Source: Polynucleobacter sp. AP-Reno-20A-A9
GTDB lineage: Bacteria > Pseudomonadota > Gammaproteobacteria > Burkholderiales > Burkholderiaceae
Reading direction: 5' to 3'
Assembly (NCBI RefSeq): GCF_018882085.1
Contig: NZ_JACVPB010000003.1
Coordinates: 1 to 64,000 of the forward strand
Length of the DNA: 64,000 nt
The notes beneath the pieces are model-generated. The model saw nothing but the letters and a program-made list of their open reading frames with translations. It had not been told where the DNA came from and ran no database searches. Of this stretch, positions 45,533 to 56,614 are shown in pieces (within the stretch, counting starts at the first letter, position 1; each line of letters starts with the position of its first letter). Position numbers and translations under genes: made by a program.

Positions 45533-46696
45533 TTACTTCTTTTTTACTTCCCAAGAACTGCCCTGCTTCACCAGCTCTCGATCACATTCGTATTCAGCAG
45601 CTTCTGCTGCTGTTCCTGCTGGAACCTGTATCACTACTTCGCCCTGACTTCTCAAAGTGGTGATTGCCTTGCTTAATTCAGCATCCTCAACCCAAGGAGC
45701 CAAGATAGCCAACTTGCGCACATTCATGGGAGACAAGTTTGCTAGAGTCAAAAGATCTAATGAAAACCCAGTTGCAGGACGCGGACGACCAAAAGCCTGA
45801 CCTACATGGTCGTAACGACCACCTCTGGCGATTGGCTGCGGCAATTGATCAACGTAAGCCGCGAACATCACACCACTATGGTATTGGTAACCACGAAGAT
45901 CGGCCAAATCGATGCTGAGCTCTAAGTTGGTAGATAGCTGTGTCGCAGCAGAAACTAAACGCTCAAGATCTGCTAGCGCCTGATCAATCGCTACGTGTTT
46001 AGGCAATACCTTTTTCGCTTTAGCCAATACTTCTGAGCATGGGCCATTGAGTTCAGTGAGTGCCATCAAGGCTTCGGATACTTTCGCAGGCAGGCAAGTG
46101 GCCCACTGACTTAAGCGAGGACGATCCTTGCTTTGCAGAAGGCTATATAAAGCTTCAATCGTAGCTTTATCTAAATTCTGTCCATCTAAGATGCCCGCCA
46201 AAATGCCCGCGTGAGATAAATCGAGATAAACCTTTTCTAAACCTGCAACAGACAGCGTTTTCAGAAGCAAGGTAATCGCCTCTAGGTCAGCCTCCCAGGT
46301 TGCACATCCATAGATCTCAGCACCTAACTGCAACTCTTCACGAGCAGAGCTCCCAACTGGTGTGCGAGCGTGCGCAACGGATCCAGCATAACAAAGGCGA
46401 GTTACGCCAGCACGATTTAAGAGATGCGCATCAATACGAGCAACTTGCGGGGTCATGTCTGCACGCAAACCTAAGGTGCGCCCAGATAACTGGTCTACCA
46501 ATTTAAAAGTTTGCAGATTAAGATCGGAACCAGTACCGGTCAATAAAGAATCTAAGAACTCCAAAATAGGAGGGGCAACCAACTCATAGCCATACGATTG
46601 ATATAAATCCAAAATGGCACGACGCAATGACTCCACTTTGCGAGCCTCAGCAGGCAAAACGTCTGCAATATCTTCAGGAAGTAACCAGCGATTCAT
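45533..46696 (-). CDS. hisZ: ATP phosphoribosyltransferase regulatory subunit
   Basis: This 387-residue paralogue of histidyl-tRNA synthetase lacks the tRNA-binding domain. It is needed by the short HisG in histidine synthesis. It has LRADMTPQVARIDAH, matching the class II motif 2 region, and GGRYDHVGQAFGRPRPATGF. The true synthetase gene hisS lies about 7 kb further on. It lies between hflC and purA. Confidence 0.93.
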   Translation of the reverse strand: MNRWLLPEDIADVLPAEARKVESLRRAILDLYQSYGYELVAPPILEFLDSLLTGTGSDLNLQTFKLVDQLSGRTLGLRADMTPQVARIDAHLLNRAGVTRLCYAGSVAHARTPVGSSAREELQLGAEIYGCATWEADLEAITLLLKTLSVAGLEKVYLDLSHAGILAGILDGQNLDKATIEALYSLLQSKDRPRLSQWATCLPAKVSEALMALTELNGPCSEVLAKAKKVLPKHVAIDQALADLERLVSAATQLSTNLELSIDLADLRGYQYHSGVMFAAYVDQLPQPIARGGRYDHVGQAFGRPRPATGFSLDLLTLANLSPMNVRKLAILAPWVEDAELSKAITTLRSQGEVVIQVPAGTAAEAAEYECDRELVKQGSSWEVKKK

Positions 46697-46716
46697 GATG
46701 TGGACTATTCGCTTTC

Positions 46717-47586
46717 TTATTTTTTGTGCAGGAACTTGAAGAACTCGCCATTTGGCTCAACCACCATAATGTCTTTCTTGTCCTTGAATGAGCTTCTGTA
46801 TGCCTCTAGACTCTGATAGAACTGGGCAAACTGAGGGTCGCGCCCAAACGCTTCCGCATAGAGTGCAGTTGCTTTAGCGTCACCAGCGCCCTTAATCTTT
46901 TGGGCATCACGATAGGCTTCCGCCAAAATAGTGTCACGTTGACGCTCTGCATTCGCACGAATCTTGTCAGACTCTGCCGCACCAGTTGAGCGGAGTTCAT
47001 TAGCCACTCGCTTACGTTCCGCTTCCATACGGCGGTAAACAGAATCACTAATTTCGGCCAAGAGGTCAACACGCTTTAAACGAACGTCCACAATCTCTAC
47101 ACCGATATCAGCAGCATCATCAGCTACTTTTTTACGAATACCCTGCATCACCTCTTCACGCTGATCAGAAATTAACTCACGCACAGTGCGTTTGGTGAAC
47201 TCTTCATTTAGCGCTGAACGAACTAGCTGGGTTAAGCGGTCTTCAGCCAGGCGCTCATCACCTTTAAAGCTAATAAAGAACTTGCGTGGATCCACAATGC
47301 GCCACTTCACATAAGAATCTACTAATAAGTTTTTCTTCTCAGCAGTAATGAAGCGCTCTGCCTCTGGGTTATCGATCGTCAAAATACGACGATCGAAGAA
47401 GCGCACGTTTTCAAATGGCGCTGGAAACTTAATTTGTATACCCGGCTTCTCAATCACCCGAACAATCTGCCCAAATGAGAACACCACGGCAAACTTACGT
47501 TGGTCTACGACAAAAATACTGGAAGACAGAACATATATCAGCGCAATAAAGCCAATACCTGCTGCAATTAAACGATTGGCATTCAT
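46717..47586 (-). CDS. hflC: FtsH protease modulator HflC
   Basis: This 289-residue membrane protein has one N-terminal helix and a band-7/SPFH domain. With HflK it forms a large periplasmic cage around FtsH and limits its protease activity. Motifs include VVDQRKFAVVFSFGQIVRV and a coiled-coil AEAYRDAQKIKGAGDAKA. Its ATG overlaps the hflK stop by one base (TAATG). Confidence 0.96.
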   Translation of the reverse strand: MNANRLIAAGIGFIALIYVLSSSIFVVDQRKFAVVFSFGQIVRVIEKPGIQIKFPAPFENVRFFDRRILTIDNPEAERFITAEKKNLLVDSYVKWRIVDPRKFFISFKGDERLAEDRLTQLVRSALNEEFTKRTVRELISDQREEVMQGIRKKVADDAADIGVEIVDVRLKRVDLLAEISDSVYRRMEAERKRVANELRSTGAAESDKIRANAERQRDTILAEAYRDAQKIKGAGDAKATALYAEAFGRDPQFAQFYQSLEAYRSSFKDKKDIMVVEPNGEFFKFLHKK

Positions 47587-49094
47587 TATCTGGACTCCCG
47601 ATCACGACTACGGAGGCCATCACGTTTATCGTTAGAGCTATTGATAGCTGGTGCTGGCGTTGCAGGAGTGGCACTAGAACTTGGGGATGGTGTATTTACT
47701 CCAGTAGCACCACCCACTGTCACACTACCAGTCGGAGTATTTGTACCAGACTGATTTGCTTGTGTATTTGCTGCTTGAGCACTTTCAGCACTCACCTGCG
47801 CAACGATCTTATCGAGCGGAAGATATAAAAGACTGTTGCTCTTAGTAGTGTCAACCAAGATTTTGGTGACGTTGTTATACATCTCACGCATGCTATCGAT
47901 ATACATACGATCACGCGTTACTTGTGGCGCCTTCGAATACTCAACCAAAATTTGCTTAAAGCGTGTCGCGTCTCCCTCTGCGGTAGCGACTACACGAGCC
48001 TTATAGCCCTCAGCTTCCTGAATAAGACGAGCAGCAGTACCTTTGGCACGTGGAATGATGTCATTGGCATAAGCCTGGCCTTCACTCTTCAAGCGCTCTT
48101 GATCTTGGCCTGCTTTTACTGCATCGTCAAATGCTGCTTGAACTTGTTCGGGTGGCTGAACGTTTTGCACAGTCACACTGGTCACGTAAATGCCCGTTTT
48201 GTAGCTATCCAAAATCTTCTGAATCGAATTGGCTAAATCAATACCAATCTTTTCACGTCCCTCATACAGCACGGTATCCATTTTGCTGCGAGCCACAATC
48301 TCACGCACCGCAGTTTCTGCTGCTTGAACAACTGCAGTATCTGGATCACGGTTATTAAATAAATAATCCGTAGGATCTTTAAGGCGGTATTGCACAGCAA
48401 AACGTACGTCGATGATGTTTTCATCTTCGGTAAGCATTGAAGAATCTTTTTGATTGGTGGCTTTGATCAACACAGGGCGGCCGACTTCTACCGAGCGAAC
48501 GCCTGAGAGATTGACGGTCTCCTCAGACTGAATCGGCCAAGGCATGTGCCAATTAATACCAGGCTTAGCGGTGTAATCGTACTTACCAAAAGTGAGAATA
48601 ACGCCGGCCTGCCCCTCTTGAATAATGAAGAAGCCGCTACACACCCACATGAAGAAAACAACGGCGCCGGCAATGAGGATGCTCGCCTTGGATCCAAATG
48701 GATTGCTAAAATTAAAATTAGGTGTATTGATACCACCATTGTTTCCACCACCATTACCGCCGCGCTGTGAAGGCGGAGGAATATCAGTGCTATTTGGCTT
48801 ATTCGCTGGCTTACTAGTGGAACTAGCTGTTGCCCCTGGTTTTTTCTTGCCACCAAAGATGCCGGCAATTCTGTCATTGAAGTCGCGCCACAGCTCGTCC
48901 AAATCTGGAGGGCCATCCGGCTTGGCGGGCTGACTGGTTGGCTGAGTTTCTACCGGCCTATTGGTTTCTGGATCCGCTTTTGGAGCTTGATCACTTCCCT
49001 GCCCATCTTTGGCATCCTTAGATCCACCAGAATTGTGGCTATTGCCCCAACCTGGATCATTGACCGAAAACAGGTCGAGAAATTTACGCATCAT
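47586..49094 (-). CDS. hflK: FtsH protease modulator HflK
   Basis: This protein has a long proline/glycine-rich cytoplasmic N terminus, one transmembrane helix (about 140-160), a band-7 domain and a low-complexity Ser/Thr/Pro tail. It pairs with HflC. The ATG at 49094 (MMRKFLDLFS) overlaps the hflX stop; the upstream TTG at 49118 is unlikely. Length is 502 residues. Confidence 0.95.
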   Translation of the reverse strand: MMRKFLDLFSVNDPGWGNSHNSGGSKDAKDGQGSDQAPKADPETNRPVETQPTSQPAKPDGPPDLDELWRDFNDRIAGIFGGKKKPGATASSTSKPANKPNSTDIPPPSQRGGNGGGNNGGINTPNFNFSNPFGSKASILIAGAVVFFMWVCSGFFIIQEGQAGVILTFGKYDYTAKPGINWHMPWPIQSEETVNLSGVRSVEVGRPVLIKATNQKDSSMLTEDENIIDVRFAVQYRLKDPTDYLFNNRDPDTAVVQAAETAVREIVARSKMDTVLYEGREKIGIDLANSIQKILDSYKTGIYVTSVTVQNVQPPEQVQAAFDDAVKAGQDQERLKSEGQAYANDIIPRAKGTAARLIQEAEGYKARVVATAEGDATRFKQILVEYSKAPQVTRDRMYIDSMREMYNNVTKILVDTTKSNSLLYLPLDKIVAQVSAESAQAANTQANQSGTNTPTGSVTVGGATGVNTPSPSSSATPATPAPAINSSNDKRDGLRSRDRESR

Positions 49095-50247
49095 TAGAAA
49101 AATAGCTTCGCTTGGCAATCGGATTAAATTCAGAAGTTTCTGGTCGTTCGGGTAAAGGCTCTAAAAACTCATCCGGGGCCAATTGCTTCTTGGCACGGTT
49201 GTGCTCGACCCTTATTCTATCAGTCATTTGGGAGCATTCGGCTAAGGCTGAGCGAAGCAAATCAAGGCCTAAGCCCGTCTTGGCCGACAGGAAAACCTGG
49301 CTTGGGAAGCCCTGCCCATCGCGCTCTAAAACAGCCCCACGGGTGAAGGTTTGGGGCATCTGATCGATCTTATTCATGATCTCGATGCGGGGGATGTCAT
49401 CTGCCCCAATTTCCTCCAAAACCGCCTCTACTTCCGCTTTTTGCTCCCTGGCGACTGGGCTACAGGCATCTATGACATGCAAAATGAGGTCGGCATGGAT
49501 GGTTTCATCCAAAGTAGCCCTAAAAGCCTCCACCAACTGGTGGGGCAAATCCCGGATAAATCCCACTGTGTCAGAGACCACAATTGAGCCTACCCCCTCC
49601 AAATGGACCCTTCTGGAGGTGGTATCTAAGGTTGCAAATAGCTGGTCAGCAGCATAAGTCCCGGCTTTAGTTAGCGCATTAAATAAGGTTGATTTACCGG
49701 CATTGGTATATCCCACCAAGGAGACTGAAAATACATCCCTACGATTTCGAGAGCGTCTTTGGGTTCTTTGCTGACGCTGCAGCTTTTCAAGCTCATTTTC
49801 TAAGCGCTTCGCTTTGGTGGCTAACATCCGGCGATCCAACTCCATCTGCGTTTCACCAGGACCACCACGCACACCAATACCACCGCGTTGACGCTCTAAG
49901 TGACTCCAAGCCCTCACTAAGCGCGACATGCGATAACGCACTTGTGCAAGCTCAACTTGCGTCTTACCAATATGACTTTGAGCTCTTTGACTAAAGATAT
50001 CCAAAATCAAGCCGGTACGATCCATCACATGAAAACCAATGTGACGCTCTAAATTGCGTTGCTGAGTTGGGGAAAGTGGGTGATTAAAGATCGCAAGCTC
50101 TGCACCCTGCTCCTCCATTACTCTTTTGAGTTCATTGGCTTTACCTGAGCCAATAAATAAGGCGGGGTCGGTTTTGCCCTTGCGTGCAATAACGCTGGCT
50201 GCGGGTATAGAGCCGGCGCTGTCAGCTAAAAGACTGAGCTCAGCCAT
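49084..50247 (-). CDS. hflX: GTPase HflX, probably with a longer non-ATG start
   Basis: This ribosome-associated GTPase splits stalled or hibernating ribosomes. The N-terminal HflX domain, the G domain (GYTNAGKSTLFN, DTVGFIRDLP, NKIDQ) and the tail are present. The first standard start is ATG at 50247. The same open frame continues upstream for 30 codons to a TAG at 50338-50340 and encodes ARAVLVGVDTGREDFADS, typical of the HflX N terminus. No ATG, GTG or TTG exists in that stretch. A CTG at 50325 overlaps the hfq stop and could be used. The gene order hfq-hflX-hflK-hflC is conserved. Confidence 0.94.
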   Translation of the reverse strand: MAELSLLADSAGSIPAASVIARKGKTDPALFIGSGKANELKRVMEEQGAELAIFNHPLSPTQQRNLERHIGFHVMDRTGLILDIFSQRAQSHIGKTQVELAQVRYRMSRLVRAWSHLERQRGGIGVRGGPGETQMELDRRMLATKAKRLENELEKLQRQQRTQRRSRNRRDVFSVSLVGYTNAGKSTLFNALTKAGTYAADQLFATLDTTSRRVHLEGVGSIVVSDTVGFIRDLPHQLVEAFRATLDETIHADLILHVIDACSPVAREQKAEVEAVLEEIGADDIPRIEIMNKIDQMPQTFTRGAVLERDGQGFPSQVFLSAKTGLGLDLLRSALAECSQMTDRIRVEHNRAKKQLAPDEFLEPLPERPETSEFNPIAKRSYFSNDA

Positions 50248-50317
50248 GCTATCCGCAAAATCCTCGCGTCCTGTATCTACTCCAACCAGAACGGCGCGTG
50301 CCGCATCTACTCCAGTT

Positions 50318-50560
50318 TTATACAGGGCTAGCTTCTTCTAAACGAAAATCAATCGCACGAGCAGGAACGATCGTGGAGATTGCATGTTTGTAAACCATCT
50401 GCGTCACTGTATTACGCAAGAGCACAACATATTGATCAAAGGATTCAATATTGCCCTGCAACTTAATACCGTTTACAAGATAGATCGAAACAGGAACATG
50501 CTCTTTGCGCAAAGCATTGAGGAAAGGATCCTGAAGTAATTGAATTTGTTTGTTATTCAT
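50318..50560 (-). CDS. hfq: RNA chaperone Hfq
   Basis: This 80-residue Sm-like protein forms hexamers that help small RNAs pair with mRNAs. It has [40 protein letters not shown] and VPARAIDF. The C-terminal tail is very short, as in many betaproteobacteria. It heads the hfq-hflX-hflK-hflC series. Confidence 0.98.
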   Translation of the reverse strand: MNNKQIQLLQDPFLNALRKEHVPVSIYLVNGIKLQGNIESFDQYVVLLRNTVTQMVYKHAISTIVPARAIDFRLEEASPV

Positions 50561-50673
50561 ACTGCCCCTTATTTATCTTTTGTTAATACTTTTTTGGGAG
50601 TCTTGCTTTTTTTATTAAATACCAATTCACTACAAATTATTGATTACAAACTACTCAATAAAACCTCTATATT

Positions 50674-50700
50674 GGGCTGATTTTCGAAAAAATCAAGCCC
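50674..50700 (-). terminator. Hairpin between der and hfq
   Basis: Arms GGGCT and AGCCC with an inner GATTTT/AAAATC enclose a small loop. It follows the der stop by about 32 bases on the minus strand but lacks a T run directly after it, so its termination strength is unclear. The remaining 110 bases before hfq are very A/T-rich and should hold its promoter. Confidence 0.4.
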
Positions 50701-50731
50701 ATTTCAAATGGTGGAAAAACCAAGCGCAAAA

Positions 50732-52096
50732 TTAACGCTTTTTACCTTTTTTACCCTTATCCGCATCTACATAGGGATTTTTGGCAGTATTCATCTGTAT
50801 CCGTAAAGGCGTACCGCGTAATTTAAAGACATCCCTAAATCGACCCTCTAAGTATCGCTTGTAGCTATCGGTCACGCCACTCAATGATGTGCCATGAATG
50901 ACCACAATTGGGGGGTTCATGCCCCCTTGGTGGGCATAACGCAATTTAGGACGACCCATACCAACACGTTTAGGTTGCTGATGTTCGATTGCCTCTTGCA
51001 GAATACGAGTTAAGCGTGGGGTTGGCAGCTTAGCCATTGCTGCTGCGTATGCAGAATCCACATCTTTAAAGAGCTCCTTAAGGCCCGTGCCCTTTTTAGC
51101 GGAGATTGGGTGCACATTTGCAAAATCTAAGAAGCGGAGCTTTTGTGCGATTTCTAATCGGGCACGCTCTTTTACATAAGCGTCCAAACCATCCCACTTG
51201 TTCACTGCAACCACTAAAGCGCGGCCTGCTTCAACAATAAATCCTGCGATATGCGCATCTTGCTCAGAAATATCTTGCTGAGCATCTAACATCAAAATCA
51301 CTACGTTACAGTCAGCAATCGCTTGCAATGTTTTAACAACAGAAAACTTTTCAATCGCTTCAAATACCTTTCCACGGCGACGCAAGCCTGCAGTGTCAAC
51401 CAAGATATAAGGCTTACCATTACGCTCGAAGGGAACTTCGATTGCATCACGAGTAGTGCCCGGCATATCAAAGGCAATAACACGCTCTTCACCAATTAAC
51501 TTATTAATCAATGTTGACTTGCCAACGTTAGGACGACCCACTACTGCAATTTTCATTGGGCGATTTGGATCGTTAGCCAATTCATCTTCATCCGGCTCTG
51601 CAATGCCCAGAGAATCTAATGCGTCGTCGATCAAGCCGCGCACACCATCGCCATGCGCTGAAGAAATTGGGAACGGCTCGCCTAAACCAAGCTCATGAAA
51701 ATCAGCTGTGACAACGCCAGCCTGCATGCCTTCCGTTTTATTAACCGCGAGAATGACTGGACGACCAGTCTTACGCAAGAAGTCGGCGATGACACGATCT
51801 TGTGGCGCCATGCCGAGACGACCGTCAACCAAGAAAATCACAATGTCAGATTCAGCAACGGCTTGCTTAGTCTGCTTTGCCATCTCAGCAACGATGCCGG
51901 TCTTTGCTACTGGCTCAAAGCCACCAGTATCTACGCAAATGAAGGCCCGCTCGCCGATGCGGCCTTTGCCATAGTGTCGATCTCTAGTAAGGCCAGAAAA
52001 GTCGGCCACCAAAGCATCACGTGAACGCGTTAAGCGATTAAAAAGGGTCGACTTTCCCACATTAGGACGGCCGACGATAGTGATGACTGGATTCAT
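50732..52096 (-). CDS. der: Ribosome-assembly GTPase Der
   Basis: This 454-residue protein has two GTPase domains in tandem: [14 protein letters not shown] at residue 8 and [15 protein letters not shown] near 185, each with its own NKTE/NKWD specificity motif, and a KH-like domain at the end. It is needed for 50S assembly. Its start overlaps the bamB stop by four bases. Confidence 0.97.
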   Translation of the reverse strand: MNPVITIVGRPNVGKSTLFNRLTRSRDALVADFSGLTRDRHYGKGRIGERAFICVDTGGFEPVAKTGIVAEMAKQTKQAVAESDIVIFLVDGRLGMAPQDRVIADFLRKTGRPVILAVNKTEGMQAGVVTADFHELGLGEPFPISSAHGDGVRGLIDDALDSLGIAEPDEDELANDPNRPMKIAVVGRPNVGKSTLINKLIGEERVIAFDMPGTTRDAIEVPFERNGKPYILVDTAGLRRRGKVFEAIEKFSVVKTLQAIADCNVVILMLDAQQDISEQDAHIAGFIVEAGRALVVAVNKWDGLDAYVKERARLEIAQKLRFLDFANVHPISAKKGTGLKELFKDVDSAYAAAMAKLPTPRLTRILQEAIEHQQPKRVGMGRPKLRYAHQGGMNPPIVVIHGTSLSGVTDSYKRYLEGRFRDVFKLRGTPLRIQMNTAKNPYVDADKGKKGKKR

Positions 52097-53247
52097 TTTG
52101 GACTGTACGCCGCTATTTTTCCACCTTGAGACTGAACCAAGATGAGGCCACCTACCGCAATGGGGGCAGCCGAGATTGGACTACTGTCGTGACGAATACG
52201 CGCAACCATCTCGCCATTCGCCTGTGAAAATGCATGGATATAACCTTGAGCGTCTCCCATGAGCAGCACCCTGCCCACAGCAAGTGACTCACCTACATCA
52301 CGGAATGTCAGCTGCGTGCTTTCCCAAACTTGGGTGCCATCTTTGGTGGCAAAGGCGGTGACATAAGACTTATCGTTCGCCGAGAAAACCATGTCAGTAC
52401 TTTGTGAGGTACCCGTATAGCTTGAGTAGTCCTTGAACCACAAGAGATTACCGGTACGAGCTTGTCCACAACCAATGCGCCCTTGGTAAGAAACTGCGCA
52501 GAGAATATCGCCTTCCATACTCGGTTTGGCAGTGACATCATTCAAGCGCTCGATCTCTGAGAAGCCTTTCGGAAAGGAAATGGGGGTCTCCCAAACTAAG
52601 CCACCATTAGCAATGGCAATCATGCCAAAGCGGCCGCCGGTGAAACCGGTGACGATGACTTCATTGCCGATAGCCAGCATGCCATATCCGACGCGCAATG
52701 ACAAAGCAGATTGCTGGCGCTGATAAGTCCATTTTTTTGCACCAGTAAGCGCATCCAATCCAATAAAGCGATTATCGAGCGCACGCACAATCACAACACC
52801 ACCGGCCACTACTGGCTCACTCAATACTTCACTGCCCACACTCACATTCCAAATCGACTTGCCAGTATCGTCATAGGCATAGACCATACCCTTCGTACTT
52901 ACTGCAACAGTAGTACGCCCATCAGAACCAGGACCAATAGCCAAACGCTCAGGAACGGATACGGACCAGACTTTATTGCCTGTTGCTAAATCAATCTTGG
53001 CCAAGTTCCCGCCATGAGAGGCCGCGTACACCGCATCGCCAGCAACAATAGGATGAAAGTTAAAGGATTCAGAAGAACCAATACTGGTTGACCATACGGG
53101 TTGCAGATCAAACTGATTGGTTATAGTGACTAAATCGGCAGGCTTTCTGACTCTAGAGCTACCAGAGCATGCTGCCAAAGCAATGACCGCGGCACCCAAT
53201 ACGAGGGCGCTACCTATGCGCATCGGTAAACGCATTTCTTTAATCAT
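52093..53247 (-). CDS. bamB: Outer-membrane assembly lipoprotein BamB
   Basis: This lipoprotein (lipobox ALAAC) is an eight-bladed PQQ-like propeller that serves the BAM complex in outer-membrane protein insertion. Repeated blade motifs such as [25 protein letters not shown] and [10 protein letters not shown] are visible. The ATG at 53247 shares its A with the preceding stop (TGATG); a GTG at 53250 is also possible. Confidence 0.93.
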   Translation of the reverse strand: MIKEMRLPMRIGSALVLGAAVIALAACSGSSRVRKPADLVTITNQFDLQPVWSTSIGSSESFNFHPIVAGDAVYAASHGGNLAKIDLATGNKVWSVSVPERLAIGPGSDGRTTVAVSTKGMVYAYDDTGKSIWNVSVGSEVLSEPVVAGGVVIVRALDNRFIGLDALTGAKKWTYQRQQSALSLRVGYGMLAIGNEVIVTGFTGGRFGMIAIANGGLVWETPISFPKGFSEIERLNDVTAKPSMEGDILCAVSYQGRIGCGQARTGNLLWFKDYSSYTGTSQSTDMVFSANDKSYVTAFATKDGTQVWESTQLTFRDVGESLAVGRVLLMGDAQGYIHAFSQANGEMVARIRHDSSPISAAPIAVGGLILVQSQGGKIAAYSPK

Positions 53248-53906
53248 CACTGAGCAACTCCTCCAACAGCATCTAATTTAACTTTTAACAGACGGCGTGC
53301 CTCTTCAGGAAATTCTTTTGCTTGGTCTAATTTTTTCCAGGCCTCTTGATAGCTTGCTTTAGCCTGCTCATTTTTCTTTTGCGCTAAATACCAATCGCCA
53401 CGACGCTCAAGCCATAAAGACTCAAAGCCAGCAATGGGTTTCTCATTCAAAATCTGATCCGCTTCAGCAAAATCTTTTTCACCACCCTGCTCAATCAATT
53501 GAGTTACTAAACGTAACTTCGCCAATGCAAGGTAACCATCATTTGATGCATTCTTTGCCGCCCAGCGCAAATAATCCAAAGCCTTCGCGCTATCACCTGC
53601 ATCCGATGCGATCCGTGCAGCGATCAAACTAGACATTGCTGCATAAGGGGTGCGGCCAAAATCTTTTTGTAAATCGTCTGTTGCGCGCAGAGTCAGATCT
53701 TTATCGCCTTTAGCAATCGCGCCTACCATTGTTTCGTAAAGCTTAGAGGCTTCCAGGGCCTGACTATTGCGCCACCACTGGTATCCACTGTATGCGGCGT
53801 AAGCAAACAATGCAACAGTAACCACCCCGGTAATCAGGTTGCGATACTTTTGCCAAAACGCTTTGAATTGGTCTAATTGTTCTTGTTCTTCTAGATCTAA
53901 AGGCAT
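53247..53906 (-). CDS. YfgM-like tetratricopeptide protein
   Basis: This 219-residue protein has a short cytoplasmic start (MPLDLEEQEQLDQFKAFWQK), one transmembrane helix at about 23-43 and a periplasmic helical repeat domain. It matches the YfgM family, which associates with the SecYEG-PpiD site in E. coli. Its position between hisS and bamB is the conserved one. Confidence 0.9.
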   Translation of the reverse strand: MPLDLEEQEQLDQFKAFWQKYRNLITGVVTVALFAYAAYSGYQWWRNSQALEASKLYETMVGAIAKGDKDLTLRATDDLQKDFGRTPYAAMSSLIAARIASDAGDSAKALDYLRWAAKNASNDGYLALAKLRLVTQLIEQGGEKDFAEADQILNEKPIAGFESLWLERRGDWYLAQKKNEQAKASYQEAWKKLDQAKEFPEEARRLLKVKLDAVGGVAQ

Positions 53907-53954
53907 GTCAATCCAAACTCTTTTAATAGGTAATTGGTGTGTATTAGCTTAATT

Positions 53955-55295
53955 CTATTCGGAGGCGCCTACCAAGGCATCAATTGCCGCCCCCAGGACA
54001 TCATCCAGAGGCACAGACTTCTGCTCCCCGGTGCCACGCAAGTCCTTGAGTTGCGCCTCATTCTTGGCTAATTCATCAGGCCCAATAATGACCGCAAAGG
54101 CAGCCCCACTGCCATCCGCCTTCTTCATTTGGGACTTAAAGCTGGCTGATTGGCCGTCAGGAGGACAGAAAAGAATAGTATCGATTCCAGCGCTACGTAA
54201 GCGTTCAGCAATGATCATGGCGGCGGTCAAAGTCTCGCCACCTTGATGCAATACAAAAATATCGCATTGAGCCTGCGGTTCCGGTAATGATCCAGAAACC
54301 TTCATGAGCTCAAGAACCCGCTCCATACCCATGGCCCAACCACAAGCTGGTGCCGCTTTGCCACCCATACGCTCAATCAATGGGTCATAACGACCACCGC
54401 CAGCGATGGTGCCTTGAGCACCTAATTCATCAGTTACCCACTCAAATACAGTGAGGTTGTAGTAATCAAGACCACGCACTAAACGTGGATTAATTTTGCA
54501 GGGGATGTTATTTGCCTTGATTAACGCCTGTACTGCATTGAAATGTTTGAGTGACTCCTCGCCCAAGAAATCCAATAATTTTGGCGCGCCCTCAATCAAT
54601 GCTTGCATCTCTGGATTTTTAGAATCCAAAATACGCAAAGGATTGGTAATGAGACGACGCTGTGAATCTTCGTCGAGCTGCGCTTGATTTTTCTCAAAGT
54701 AGGTTACCAACGCAGCACGGTGTTCGGCGCGCTCAGGAGCCTGGCCCAGAGAATTGATTTCCAAACGAACACCCTTCAAGCCCAACTCATCCCATAAACG
54801 CTGCCCCATGAGGATGATTTCGGCATCGATATCTGGCCCAGCAAAGCCCAAAGCCTCAATACCAAACTGGTGGAACTGGCGATAGCGGCCACGCTGCGGG
54901 CGCTCATGGCGGAACATGGGGCCGGTGTACCAAAGGCGCTTAGGCCCCTCATATAACAAATTGTTTTCAATGACAGAGCGCACTAAAGCCGCAGTACCTT
55001 CAGGACGCAAGGTAAGTTGCTCACCATTCAAACGATCCTCGAAGGAGTACATTTCTTTTTCAACAATATCGGTAACCTCACCAATACCGCGCTGAAATAC
55101 TGCAGTCGCTTCAACGATTGGTGTTCTCAAAAACTCATAGCCATAAGCACGAGTCAAATCACGCAACACATGCTCAAGATGAGCCCACTGCGCAGCATCC
55201 GCTGGCAGCAAATCATTCATGCCGCGCACGCCATTAATCTTCTGAACCTTGGCTTGTGTTGCTTGTACTTTTAATTCTTTGTTCTGATCAGTCAT
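53955..55295 (-). CDS. hisS: Histidyl-tRNA synthetase
   Basis: This 446-residue class II synthetase has class II motif 2 ([18 protein letters not shown]), the histidine-A motif [14 protein letters not shown] and motif 3 ([22 protein letters not shown]). The C-terminal anticodon-binding domain follows. It starts with ATG. Confidence 0.97.
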   Translation of the reverse strand: MTDQNKELKVQATQAKVQKINGVRGMNDLLPADAAQWAHLEHVLRDLTRAYGYEFLRTPIVEATAVFQRGIGEVTDIVEKEMYSFEDRLNGEQLTLRPEGTAALVRSVIENNLLYEGPKRLWYTGPMFRHERPQRGRYRQFHQFGIEALGFAGPDIDAEIILMGQRLWDELGLKGVRLEINSLGQAPERAEHRAALVTYFEKNQAQLDEDSQRRLITNPLRILDSKNPEMQALIEGAPKLLDFLGEESLKHFNAVQALIKANNIPCKINPRLVRGLDYYNLTVFEWVTDELGAQGTIAGGGRYDPLIERMGGKAAPACGWAMGMERVLELMKVSGSLPEPQAQCDIFVLHQGGETLTAAMIIAERLRSAGIDTILFCPPDGQSASFKSQMKKADGSGAAFAVIIGPDELAKNEAQLKDLRGTGEQKSVPLDDVLGAAIDALVGASE

Positions 55296-55333
55296 TTTTA
55301 TTATTGTTGTACTTTTGCTTTTCTTAAACCCAT

Positions 55334-56602
55334 TTAAATCTTGGCTGCGTAATTTTGCTTCACGTATTCATCAACAATTACCTGAAACTCTTCGGCAATT
55401 TTCTCACCGCGCAACGTTTTGACTTTAACTCCATCGACAAATACAGGTGCCGCAGGGGTCTCACCTGTTCCTGGCAATGAAATACCGATATTGGCATGTT
55501 TGCTTTCGCCCGGGCCATTGACGATGCATCCCATCACAGCAACATTCATATTCTCAACGCCTGGATGGGTTTTCTTCCAAATAGGCATCTGTTGGCGCAA
55601 ATAAGACTGGATATTCGCTGCCAACTCTTGGAAGGTAGTACTAGTAGTTCTACCGCAACCTGGACATGCAATCACCATTGGCGTGAAATTACGCAAGCCC
55701 ATGGTTTGTAATATCTCTTGGGCGACGATGACTTCATTTTCACGAGGTGCGCCTGGATCAGGCGTTAATGAAACACGAATCGTATCGCCAATACCTTCTT
55801 GCAACAAAATACCCATTGCTGCTGTTGAAGACACGATACCTTTACTGCCCATACCCGCTTCAGTTAAACCTAAGTGCAGCGGATAGTCAGAGCGACGAGA
55901 GAGATCGCGATATACAGCAACCAAATCTTGCACATTACTGACTTTGCAGGAAAGCAAAATTTGGTCAGGGTTCATGCCAAACTCAACCGCTTTTTCTGCT
56001 GACTGTAAGGCTGACTGAATTAAGGCCTCAATCATCACTTCTTGCGCAGTTTTTGGAACCGCTAAAGCCGCATTGCTATCCATGATCGAAGCCAGTAGAT
56101 CTTGATCTAAGCTGCCCCAATTCACACCAATACGAATCGGCTTGTCGTACTTACATGCTGCTTCAATCATCTGCGCAAACTGTGGATCGCGCTTGGCTCC
56201 CTTGCCCACATTACCTGGATTAATACGGTACTTGGAAAGGGCCTTAGCGCACTCCGGAAAATCATTCAATAAAGTATGGCCGTTGTAATGGAAGTCGCCA
56301 ATCAATGGCACCAAGACATCCATCTTGTCTAACTGCTCACGAATATAGGGAACTGCAGCAGCAGCCTCTGGAGTGTTGACAGTGATGCGCACCATCTCAG
56401 AACCTGCGCGAGCCAATTCTTTTACCTGAATAGCAGTACCCACTGCGTCTGCAGTATCGGTATTGGTCATTGACTGCACGCGTACTGGTGCATCACCACC
56501 AACGGTAATGATGTTGGTTTTCCAGGCAACTGTCGCTTGACGCGTTGCACGCTTAGGTGATGGTCCTAGCGGTAGCTTTGGTAATGAATTATTAGAGCTC
56601 AT
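55334..56602 (-). CDS. ispG: 4-hydroxy-3-methylbut-2-enyl-diphosphate synthase
   Basis: This 422-residue iron-sulfur enzyme works near the end of the MEP isoprenoid pathway. It has the [12 protein letters not shown] start, the [10 protein letters not shown] motif and a later [11 protein letters not shown] motif whose cysteine completes the cluster. It starts 12 bases after rlmN's upstream neighbour in the same run and belongs to the conserved hisS-ispG-rlmN block. Confidence 0.97.
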   Translation of the reverse strand: MSSNNSLPKLPLGPSPKRATRQATVAWKTNIITVGGDAPVRVQSMTNTDTADAVGTAIQVKELARAGSEMVRITVNTPEAAAAVPYIREQLDKMDVLVPLIGDFHYNGHTLLNDFPECAKALSKYRINPGNVGKGAKRDPQFAQMIEAACKYDKPIRIGVNWGSLDQDLLASIMDSNAALAVPKTAQEVMIEALIQSALQSAEKAVEFGMNPDQILLSCKVSNVQDLVAVYRDLSRRSDYPLHLGLTEAGMGSKGIVSSTAAMGILLQEGIGDTIRVSLTPDPGAPRENEVIVAQEILQTMGLRNFTPMVIACPGCGRTTSTTFQELAANIQSYLRQQMPIWKKTHPGVENMNVAVMGCIVNGPGESKHANIGISLPGTGETPAAPVFVDGVKVKTLRGEKIAEEFQVIVDEYVKQNYAAKI

Positions 56603-56614
56603 TAGAACTAATCT

